From contig JBBAAK010000001.1 of NCBI GenBank assembly GCA_041658345.1, positions 124,001 to 188,000 on the forward strand: a stretch of DNA of 64,000 nt. The letters run 5' to 3'. The notes below the pieces were generated by a model. The model saw only the letters and a program-made list of their open reading frames with translations, was not told the origin of the DNA and made no database searches. The stretch is from JBAZYV01 sp041658345 (GTDB lineage Bacteria; Patescibacteriota; Gracilibacteria; UBA1369; 2-02-FULL-48-14). Numbering within the stretch: the stretch's first letter is position 1; each line of letters opens with the position of its first letter. Below are positions 40,947-47,430 of this stretch, in pieces. A program made the translations under genes and the position numbers.

Positions 40947-41408
40947 GTGCATGTATTTCAACTCATATTTAAAATGGTTGATTCTATGGGATCTGATGAG
41001 TTAATTGAATTTCGTAAGAAGATTGTTACAAGTTTTGAGAACATATTTGTTCGTCAAAACTGCAAACAAGATATTGTTGATGTTGTCTACGCCTTAGAAC
41101 ATGCTCAACCTATACTACCGGTTATTGAGGAACAGAACGCTTCTTTTTCAACGATTTTTTCACCATTTCATGCGGGACAGATAATACCGTTTAATTTCAT
41201 GAGACTCGCGTCAAAATATCATTTTAGTGAGAAGCTTGTATATTTCTTTGAACTTGCTGAAGAAATCGAAGACATGACAGATGAATATGCTATATATGGA
41301 GATGAAGAAGAACCGAGTAAAGAAGAAAAAGAAAAATTATTGTATAAACTGAAAGAATTCCTCAATATTCTCCCTAATGTTGTAGAGTTTGAATCTTGGC
41401 TGTATTAA
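40947..41408 (+). CDS. Unknown acidic protein in the mini insertion
   Basis: 153 residues, the only gene of the 667-bp insertion. Helical and acidic; a cluster of Glu/Asp near 110-130 (E-L-A-E-E-I-E-D-M-T-D-E-Y ... D-E-E-E-P-S-K-E-E-K-E-K). ATG at 40947; an ATG at 40974 is an alternative. No family recognised, no membrane segment, no recombinase motif. Possibly an antitoxin-like or regulatory cargo gene, but nothing in the sequence proves it. Confidence 0.55.
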   Translation: MHVFQLIFKMVDSMGSDELIEFRKKIVTSFENIFVRQNCKQDIVDVVYALEHAQPILPVIEEQNASFSTIFSPFHAGQIIPFNFMRLASKYHFSEKLVYFFELAEEIEDMTDEYAIYGDEEEPSKEEKEKLLYKLKEFLNILPNVVEFESWLY

Positions 41409-41480
41409 GATAATTTGCATACAAGCAAAATGTCCTCTTAACTTGTGGTTATGTCCCGATTTATTAAAGTCCTCTGGACC

Positions 41481-41508
41481 AGGATTTCATCCTGATTCGA
41501 GTTTGGAG
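41481..41508. repeat. 28-bp direct repeat, right copy
   Basis: Identical to 40814-40841; its last 5 bases belong to the tRNA-Gly 3' end. Confidence 0.85.
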
Positions 41509-41578
41509 CAGGTAACGGGAATTGAACCCGTCTCTCCGCCTTGGCAAGGCGATATAATAGCCACTATACGATACCTGC
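41504..41578 (-). tRNA. tRNA-Gly (GCC)
   Basis: 75 nt on the minus strand: acceptor GCAGGTA/TACCTGC, anticodon stem around loop TTGCCAA (anticodon GCC), T arm ACGGG/CCCGT, discriminator T, encoded CCA (41504-41506). Target of the mini insertion on its 3' side. Confidence 0.93.
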
Positions 41579-41627
41579 ACTTAGTCCGGAGCGCAGAGGG
41601 AAACTCTGCGCGACGGACACGAATTTA

Positions 41628-43748
41628 TCAAACTTTTTCTTCCTTGTAAAATTCTTTCATAGACAGATTTAGGCGGCCCTGTTCGTCAACTTTTACTAGT
41701 TTAACGTGGACTTTATCACCAATTTTAACTACGTCGCCAACCTTGTCTACACGGAATGGACGCAAAGCGGAAATGTGAACGAGTCCGTCTTTACCAGGTA
41801 AAATTTGAACGAAGGCACCAAAATCCATAATATTCACAACTGTTCCGTCAAATTCATCGCCAACTTGTGGCTGGTAAGTAATTTGCTTAATCCAATCTTC
41901 CGCCTTAGTGCTAGCTTCCTGATTTGGAGCAGTGATTATTACAAGACCTGTTTGTTCAATATCAATCTCAACATTACATTCGGCAGTAATTTTTTGGATT
42001 GTTTCTCCGCCCTTACCAATCACATCCCTGATAAAATCAGGATTAATCTGCATCTTTGTAATGATCGGAGCATATTTGGAAAGCGCCTTACGAGATTCTG
42101 GAAGAATCTTTAGCATCTCATCCAAAATGAAGTTACGGGCAATTTTTGCCTTTTCCATAGCCTCACGCATCATAGTTGGAGTGATACCTTTGACTTTTAT
42201 GTCCATTTGCAAAGCTGTAATTCCATCGCGAGTTCCGGCAACTTTGAAGTCCATGTCTCCTGCAAAGTCTTCAAAACTTTGTATATCTGTTAAAATCTTG
42301 TATTGACCAGTTCCCGTTTCCTTAAGTTCTTTGCTACAAACAAGACCCATAGCTACAGCTGAGACCGGTTTTTTAATCGGCACTCCAGCATCCATAAGTG
42401 AAAGCGTTGAACCGCACACAGAAGCCATTGAACTTGATCCGTTACAAGTCAAAATCTCGGACGTGAGCATGATTGTGTATGGGAAATCTTCTTTTGCTGG
42501 AATCATTGGTTTTAAAGCCCTTTCTGCAAGTGCTCCATGACCAATTTCACGTCTGGAAGGCCCGCGCATACCCTTAACTTCACCAACTGAATATGGTGGA
42601 AATACGTAGTAATGTATGTAACGTTTTTCCGTATCAGCCTCCATTGAATCCACAATTTGCGCATCACCGGGAGCACCAAGAGTTGTAAGCGTTAGCGCTT
42701 GAGTTTCTCCACGTTGGAATAGTGCAGAACCGTGTGTTCTTGGAATAAGACCTGCTTCTCCGGAAATTGGGCGAACATCAGCAAGGGCACGTCCATCTAT
42801 ACGAGTTTCTTTTTCCAAAATGTTCTTACGCATATTCTCGTCTATAAGCTTTTGCATAGCACTTAAAAGTGCCTGTTCCGTATAAGTTTCGTCTTCGATC
42901 TTGGATGCAAATTGCTCTTTTACTTTTGCCTCAAGTGCATGTACACGAGATTTGATTTCAAACTTTGTCTTTCCATTAACTGAATCCAATTCTTCTTTTG
43001 ATAAAACTTTTGCCACTTCCAATAAAATATCTTCCGTTGGTTTTGTAGTAACGTATTCGCGGATTTGTGGCTTAATCAAATCTGTTAATTGCCTTTGTAA
43101 TGCGCAAAGTTCTTTGATTGTTAGATGAGCCAATTCTAGAGCTTCCAGCATCGTTTCTTCGGATACTTCTTGAGCGCCTGCTTCAACCATTGTGATTGCA
43201 TCCTCTGTTCCGGCAACTATCAAATCCAAAGTGCCTTGCTCGATTTCTTCAAGAGTTGGGAAAACTATAAGTTTGCCTTCTTTCATCCCGATGCGAACTC
43301 CAGCCAATGGACCTGCGAATGGCATCCCGGCAACCATCATAGCTGCGGACATACCTGTCATTGCGAGTATTCCACATTCGTTCACAAGATCTGCAGAGAG
43401 CACTGTTGCGACTCCTTGTACTTCATTTGTTATACCTTTTGGAAATAATGGACGAATCGGGCGATCGATAAGACGAGCTTTTAAGACGGCCTCGTCGCTT
43501 GCACGGCCATCACGCTTAACAAAACGAGAACCTTTGATTTTGCCTGCGGCATAAAAACGTTCTTGGTATTCGATTGTTAAAGGGAAGAAATCTGCATCAG
43601 GATTGCCTTTTTCAGCCATCATTCCTGCACAAATTATTATGCTCTCGCCAAATTGGATTGTTACGGCTCCATCTGCTTGTAATGCGAAACGGCCGGTTTC
43701 TAATGTTAAGGTGCGTCCCGCGACCTCAGCTTTTACAGTTTGTTTCAT
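41628..43748 (-). CDS. pnp: Polyribonucleotide nucleotidyltransferase (PNPase)
   Basis: 706 residues, the usual length. Two RNase PH domains (first ending near 220, second with R-x-D-G-R and the G-T-G-Q-Y-K-I-L-T-D-I-Q-x-x-E-D phosphate/metal site), then KH (I-G-K-G-G-E-T-I) and S1 (G-x-V-V-N-I-M-D-F-G-A-F-V) RNA-binding domains. A 3'-5' phosphorolytic exonuclease for mRNA turnover. It follows rpsO, separated by a terminator-like hairpin, the same order as in E. coli. Confidence 0.98.
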   Translation of the reverse strand: MKQTVKAEVAGRTLTLETGRFALQADGAVTIQFGESIIICAGMMAEKGNPDADFFPLTIEYQERFYAAGKIKGSRFVKRDGRASDEAVLKARLIDRPIRPLFPKGITNEVQGVATVLSADLVNECGILAMTGMSAAMMVAGMPFAGPLAGVRIGMKEGKLIVFPTLEEIEQGTLDLIVAGTEDAITMVEAGAQEVSEETMLEALELAHLTIKELCALQRQLTDLIKPQIREYVTTKPTEDILLEVAKVLSKEELDSVNGKTKFEIKSRVHALEAKVKEQFASKIEDETYTEQALLSAMQKLIDENMRKNILEKETRIDGRALADVRPISGEAGLIPRTHGSALFQRGETQALTLTTLGAPGDAQIVDSMEADTEKRYIHYYVFPPYSVGEVKGMRGPSRREIGHGALAERALKPMIPAKEDFPYTIMLTSEILTCNGSSSMASVCGSTLSLMDAGVPIKKPVSAVAMGLVCSKELKETGTGQYKILTDIQSFEDFAGDMDFKVAGTRDGITALQMDIKVKGITPTMMREAMEKAKIARNFILDEMLKILPESRKALSKYAPIITKMQINPDFIRDVIGKGGETIQKITAECNVEIDIEQTGLVIITAPNQEASTKAEDWIKQITYQPQVGDEFDGTVVNIMDFGAFVQILPGKDGLVHISALRPFRVDKVGDVVKIGDKVHVKLVKVDEQGRLNLSMKEFYKEEKV

Positions 43749-43760
43749 GTTTAATAATGT

Positions 43761-43793
43761 TAAAAAGAAATAAGGCCCCCAGACGGGAGCCTT
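43761..43793 (-). terminator. Terminator between rpsO and pnp
   Basis: Minus-strand AAGGCTCCC-GTCT-GGGGGCCTT (43793-43772) followed by ATTTCTTTTT. It lies right after the rpsO stop, so part of rpsO transcription ends here and the rest reads into pnp. Confidence 0.7.
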
Positions 43794-43796
43794 AAA

Positions 43797-44060
43797 TTAT
43801 TTGCGAATTTGTAGTTTTCCGACCAGTTGTTCGTATCCTTCTTTATTCTTTGTCTTTAGATATTGCAGGTGGCGACGGCGTTTACCAACTAGCTTGAGAA
43901 GACCTTGGCGTGAGTGCAAATCATTCTTGTGGCTCTTTAAGTGCTCGGTTAGTTTGTTGATACGATCCGTAAGCAGAGCTGATTGAACTTGTGCACTTCC
44001 AGTGTCTTTCTCATGAGTTCCGTACGCCTTGAATATGGTCTTTTTTTCGTCGTGTTTCAT
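43797..44060 (-). CDS. rpsO: 30S ribosomal protein S15
   Basis: 87 residues. Family signatures are clear: H-E-K-D-T-G-S-A-Q-V-Q, L-T-D-R-I-N-K-L-T-E-H-L-K-S-H-K-N-D and the C-terminal R-R-x-L-L-x-Y-L-K. Primary 16S rRNA binder of the platform. The minus-strand TAAAAT about 27 nt before the ATG is a likely -10, leaving a short leader in which S15 could act; no pseudoknot was worked out. Confidence 0.98.
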   Translation of the reverse strand: MKHDEKKTIFKAYGTHEKDTGSAQVQSALLTDRINKLTEHLKSHKNDLHSRQGLLKLVGKRRRHLQYLKTKNKEGYEQLVGKLQIRK

Positions 44061-44144
44061 AGAAAGTTCTTTAAGAAAAGCAGAGGTATTTTAGTAAAAG
44101 CTCCTTAAAAAGGCAAGACCAAATCTAAAAACGGCATATATCCC

Positions 44145-45071
44145 TTAAATCCAGCGCTTGAATTTAAAGAAAATTAACATGCTTCCAAGTATCGAAAGCA
44201 TTATGCCTATAAGAATAAAAAACATGTATTCGTGGTTTGCTAGTGGCAAGCCGACGTTCATCCCATACATGCCCGCTACAAGATTGAGTGGCAACATTAC
44301 AACATTAAATACGGTTAGCGTTTTTATCACATCATTTGTTGCATGCGAGATTATTGATTCGTTTGTGTCTTGCAAAGATTCAATCAATTCTTTTAAGTTT
44401 TCCAACCTGCTCCAAATTTTTTCCACCTTATCCAAAATGTCGTCGAAATATACCTCAAGTGTATCCGGCAAGAACTTTTTATTTTTATGCTCAATTTGCG
44501 CTATAACCGTGCGTTCCGGAGTTATTGTTCTACGAAACATGATTATGTTCTTTTTTACATTGAGTATCTCCCTAAGCATGTCGCGCTGTTGATCTGAAAA
44601 AAATGCTACTTTCTCCAAAGTGGTAACTCCCGCCTCAAGTGCATCTAAAATTGGGAAAGCGCTTGTAAACAATTGATCAACAATCTCGTACAAAAGATAC
44701 CCGCTGGAAAGCCCCATGAATTCTTTGCGTGCCGTTTCTTTTTTTTCACACGATTCAAACATGTCTGTAAGTGGCTTGAGGGTACCCCAATGTACCGTAA
44801 TCAACAGATTGTTTTTTATAAATATATCCACTTCTTCTTCAACCACGTGCTGACGGCGTTTATCAAAACATGGAATATGCAAAATTATAAACAAATAATC
44901 GTCATATTCGTCTACTTTCGGGCGTTGGTTCTCCGAGAGACAGTCTTCAACGTCCAAATCATGAAATCCATATTTCTCTTTTAGCTCTACAAGTATCGGC
45001 AAAGACGGATCTTCAATATCAATCCATGTTAACTTTTCAAACTGAATTTGTTTTGTGGCTGGATTCGTCAT
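44145..45071 (-). CDS. corA: CorA-type magnesium transporter
   Basis: 308 residues. Long cytoplasmic domain (funnel), then two C-terminal membrane helices with the selectivity motif Y-G-M-N at about 267-270 and a positively charged K-F-K-R-W-I end. Moves Mg2+ (or Co2+/Ni2+) into the cell. The promoter overlaps that of the divergent membrane gene at 45133, and the mRNA appears leaderless. Confidence 0.94.
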   Translation of the reverse strand: MTNPATKQIQFEKLTWIDIEDPSLPILVELKEKYGFHDLDVEDCLSENQRPKVDEYDDYLFIILHIPCFDKRRQHVVEEEVDIFIKNNLLITVHWGTLKPLTDMFESCEKKETARKEFMGLSSGYLLYEIVDQLFTSAFPILDALEAGVTTLEKVAFFSDQQRDMLREILNVKKNIIMFRRTITPERTVIAQIEHKNKKFLPDTLEVYFDDILDKVEKIWSRLENLKELIESLQDTNESIISHATNDVIKTLTVFNVVMLPLNLVAGMYGMNVGLPLANHEYMFFILIGIMLSILGSMLIFFKFKRWI

Positions 45072-45077
45072 GCGGGA

Positions 45078-45106
45078 ATTATACGAGGGAATATCACTTG
45101 GCGCAA
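45078..45106 (-). promoter_or_regulatory. Promoter of corA, leaderless type
   Basis: Minus strand TTGCGC (45106-45101), 17-bp spacer, TATAAT (45083-45078), 6 nt, ATG. Confidence 0.65.
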
Positions 45107-45126
45107 ACTGAGTTTAGAGCTAAAGT
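45098..45126 (+). promoter_or_regulatory. Promoter of the 45.1-kb membrane gene, leaderless type
   Basis: TTGGCG (45098-45103), 17-bp spacer, TAAAGT (45121-45126), 6 nt, ATG at 45133. Its -35 overlaps the divergent corA -35, so RNA polymerase can use only one at a time. Confidence 0.6.
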
Positions 45127-45132
45127 TTCGCC

Positions 45133-46092
45133 ATGCAATATCGCGCAATTATCGGCGAAGCGTGGGGTTTAACACAACAAAACAAAAAATTGATTTGGGC
45201 TTTTGCGTTTGTTCCGGCCGTTTTAAATACGCTCGTTGGGATGTCTTATATAGGATACCAGGCCATGGCTTTTTGGACTTCTCCATATATAAGATCCGGA
45301 GTGCCAGAAGATAAGCATGCCATGAGGCTACTCATAAATTTAATAGTCGATTGGTTCCAAAATATGCCGGGCCTTACTGTCTTTTTACTGGTTATGTGCG
45401 GAATTATATATTTGGGGCACCTAATGATCCCGGTTTTTACGCAAGGCGCACTAATACAAATGCTTGCGCACATGCGGGCAGGCGAAAAAATATCAATCCC
45501 GGATGGAATTAGTTTTGGATTTACTCGATTTTTGCAACTTTTTGAATATCACTTAGCCATAAAAACCTTTAGTTTCGCCAGCCTCTTGATGGAGGCTTCT
45601 TTTGCTTTCCGTAATCTTGGCCCAACAGCTTTTGAATTCCTCGGTTGGATATTTTTATTAGTTATTGCCGTGGGGCTTTTCCTAACTCTACTATTCACAT
45701 ATTCCGAATATTACATCGTTATAGATAAAGAAGGCATGATGTCCAGTATGATTAGAAGTAGCGGACTTGTGGTTAGGCAATGGCATCACACGCTTTTTAT
45801 GTTTTTTTTGATGTTGGTTATTATAATTAGGATAACAATAAATATTTTGGTAGCCATGCTTTTGCCGTTGCTTGTAATTATACCAATCTTCTTTTTTACG
45901 AGTATTACTTTGGCAACAATCGGCGCTATAATTGGAGGAATTTTGGCACTTGTTGGGCTTTATTTCACATCTTATTTCCTTGGCGTTTTCCACGTATTCA
46001 CAACAGGAGTTTGGACATTTACATTCCTTGAACTCACTGCAAAAGAGAAGAACAGCGTCGACCTACATAAAGTAGCGATAAGCCACGAGTGA
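45133..46092 (+). CDS. Multi-pass membrane protein, unknown
   Basis: 319 residues with about six membrane helices (around 22-45, 80-105, 135-155, 170-195, 220-250 and 255-290). No transport or enzyme signature is visible; the pattern (E-A-W-x-x-x-Q-Q-N-K-x-L-W near the N-terminus, long loops, Ile/Leu-rich helices) is seen in uncharacterised DUF-type membrane proteins of Patescibacteria. Tail-to-tail overlap of 30 bp with the DUF3307 gene. Confidence 0.8.
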   Translation: MQYRAIIGEAWGLTQQNKKLIWAFAFVPAVLNTLVGMSYIGYQAMAFWTSPYIRSGVPEDKHAMRLLINLIVDWFQNMPGLTVFLLVMCGIIYLGHLMIPVFTQGALIQMLAHMRAGEKISIPDGISFGFTRFLQLFEYHLAIKTFSFASLLMEASFAFRNLGPTAFEFLGWIFLLVIAVGLFLTLLFTYSEYYIVIDKEGMMSSMIRSSGLVVRQWHHTLFMFFLMLVIIIRITINILVAMLLPLLVIIPIFFFTSITLATIGAIIGGILALVGLYFTSYFLGVFHVFTTGVWTFTFLELTAKEKNSVDLHKVAISHE

Positions 46093-46641
46093 AAAGGCCG
46101 AAATTAAACTGAAAATTGTAATATTACGTCGCATTACCTTAAAGTTTGGCTTATAGATAAGTCTCTTTTTGGTTTTTTGACGCCTGAATTGAAACAAAGT
46201 GATGTCATACGTATAAGAGACCAGAATCAATCCCATTAAGTATGCTATTAAAAACGGAGAGTAATATAGGTTAAGTATGTCTCCGGACAGTTGGAATGGA
46301 GCCAAATCTTGAATTGTAGGTGCCAGAATCAGAATAAGGCTTGTATGTAGCGTTTGATCAACAAAAAACGGGATAGTGCTTTTCTTTTTTAGATTGTATT
46401 TAAGGTCGTATTTGATCTTTATCCAATCTTGTACGAAATGAATCGCGAAAATGGTTACGGCAACTACCCACATTTTAAACGAGCCCCAATATGGGAATAA
46501 CACTAAAATAGTGAAAAATATAATTATGCAAACGTGTTCAAAATTACCAATCCAGCTTTTATATTTTCTTTGGATCAAGTCATTTGATTGGAAAACAAAA
46601 TCTCCGAGAAGATGGGCGAATAACAGGTTGAAAACTACCAT
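46063..46641 (-). CDS. DUF3307 membrane protein
   Basis: 192 residues, five or so membrane helices. The N-terminal L-L-F-A-H-L-L-G-D-F-V-F-Q-S-N at about 5-19 and the later H-F-V-Q-D-W and D-Q-x-L-H-T-S segments match DUF3307. The conserved His and Asp residues inside the membrane suggest a lipid- or metal-linked activity, but none is proven. Lies 14 bp after the cNMP-binding protein gene on the same strand. Confidence 0.8.
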   Translation of the reverse strand: MVVFNLLFAHLLGDFVFQSNDLIQRKYKSWIGNFEHVCIIIFFTILVLFPYWGSFKMWVVAVTIFAIHFVQDWIKIKYDLKYNLKKKSTIPFFVDQTLHTSLILILAPTIQDLAPFQLSGDILNLYYSPFLIAYLMGLILVSYTYDITLFQFRRQKTKKRLIYKPNFKVMRRNITIFSLISAFSLVAYRYFM

Positions 46642-46655
46642 GGACTATGCGTGGT

Positions 46656-47060
46656 TTAAGTAAGGTTTTTATATTTACGCTCTTTGTATGCTTTGTCCAC
46701 CTTTTCTGCGATACTTGGACATTTTTGCATAAGTTTTGCAAAATCCTCTCTGTTCAAAACAAAAACTTCGCTGTCTGATAATGTTTCTGCGTTTGCCATT
46801 CTTGGGACTGCTTCAATGAGAGCCATCTCCCCAAAGAAATCACCTTCGTTTAAGGTTGCAAGCTCGCCTGTTTCATTAAAAATTTTGATTGTCCCGGATT
46901 TTATAATATACATTGCCTCACCAAGCACGCCTTTCTTAAAAAGCATGTAATGGGCAGGAAAATATTGGAGCACAATGTGCTGTACCATAGACAGGTATTC
47001 CTCTTCTGTTAGGCTCTGGAATAATGGGATGGACTTTAGAATGTTTAGTACCAGGTTCAT
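46656..47060 (-). CDS. Cyclic-nucleotide-binding (CAP_ED) domain protein
   Basis: 134 residues, essentially one cNMP-binding domain: beta-roll G-E-A-M-Y-I-I-K-S-G-T-I-K-I and phosphate-binding cassette F-F-G-E-M-A-L-I-x-x-x-P-R-x-A-N-A-E-T, whose Arg would hold the cyclic phosphate. No DNA-binding helix-turn-helix follows, so it is not a CRP-type regulator by itself; it may regulate a partner. ATG at 47060 chosen because the promoter 47083-47111 lies upstream; the 47111 start would overlap it. Confidence 0.88.
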   Translation of the reverse strand: MNLVLNILKSIPLFQSLTEEEYLSMVQHIVLQYFPAHYMLFKKGVLGEAMYIIKSGTIKIFNETGELATLNEGDFFGEMALIEAVPRMANAETLSDSEVFVLNREDFAKLMQKCPSIAEKVDKAYKERKYKNLT

Positions 47061-47082
47061 GTGTGGCAAATTAAATCTTGTT

Positions 47083-47111
47083 ATTATAGCAGATTTCCGG
47101 CCAGGTAACAA
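47083..47111 (-). promoter_or_regulatory. Promoter of the cNMP-binding protein gene
   Basis: Minus strand TTGTTA (47111-47106), 17-bp spacer, TGC-TATAAT (47088-47083). Back to back with the plus-strand promoter that starts at 47112. Confidence 0.65.
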
Positions 47112-47140
47112 TTGACATCACGACTTTATTGTGTCATAAT
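47112..47140 (+). promoter_or_regulatory. Promoter of the 47.2-kb small gene
   Basis: TTGACA (47112-47117), 17-bp spacer, CATAAT (47135-47140). Confidence 0.6.
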
Positions 47141-47168
47141 TACATGATTTATTCTTTTAAATTCATTT

Positions 47169-47375
47169 ATGGATGCTTTCCGCAGTCTAGCTCAAAGGAC
47201 TAAAATCCTTATAGTCCTAAGCACTTTGTTTCTATTCACTGTATCTGTTGGAGTACTTGTTTTTGGAGCGGAGAATCTTATGCCAGCGAATTCTTTAATA
47301 GAAAATGCCAGCGAAGGCGCCCAGGCAGATATGCTATATGTTAAGCCGGAAATGCCTGAAGAAGGTGAACATTAA
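47169..47375 (+). CDS. Small membrane protein, unknown
   Basis: 68 residues: short basic N-terminus, one membrane helix near 13-33 (I-L-I-V-L-S-T-L-F-L-F-T-V-S-V-G-V-L-V-F), then an acidic Glu/Ala/Pro outer tail. Has a good promoter of its own. No family recognised; leuS follows with a separate promoter. Confidence 0.6.
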   Translation: MDAFRSLAQRTKILIVLSTLFLFTVSVGVLVFGAENLMPANSLIENASEGAQADMLYVKPEMPEEGEH

Positions 47376-47389
47376 AAATCCATAAAATA

Positions 47390-47419
47390 TTGCGGTACAA
47401 AGTGTGCAAAGGGTATGAT
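47390..47419 (+). promoter_or_regulatory. Promoter of leuS
   Basis: TTGCGG (47390-47395), 18-bp spacer, TATGAT (47414-47419). The ATG at 47431 is 11 nt further, so the leader is at most a few bases. Confidence 0.55.
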
Positions 47420-47427
47420 GTTTGCAC
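47404..47427. promoter_or_regulatory. Palindrome across the leuS -10 element
   Basis: GTGCAAA (47404-47410) and TTTGCAC (47421-47427) form a perfect 7-bp inverted repeat around TATGAT, a typical operator position. There is no room for a T-box leader. Confidence 0.45.
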
Positions 47428-47430
47428 TTT

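Larger units (their letters stand above)
40814..41508. mobile_element. Mini insertion (667 bp) at tRNA-Gly with 28-bp direct repeats
   Basis: A perfect 28-bp repeat (begins AGGATTTCATCC, ends GAGTTTGGAG) is found at 40814-40841 and 41481-41508. The right copy runs into the tRNA-Gly 3' end (TGGAG = CCA plus discriminator plus first acceptor base, on the minus strand). The left copy still has its hairpin partner arm (40805-40812); the right copy does not. This fits site-specific integration next to the tRNA. The only gene inside is a 153-residue protein; there is no integrase, so it depends on another enzyme or is a remnant. Confidence 0.6.
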
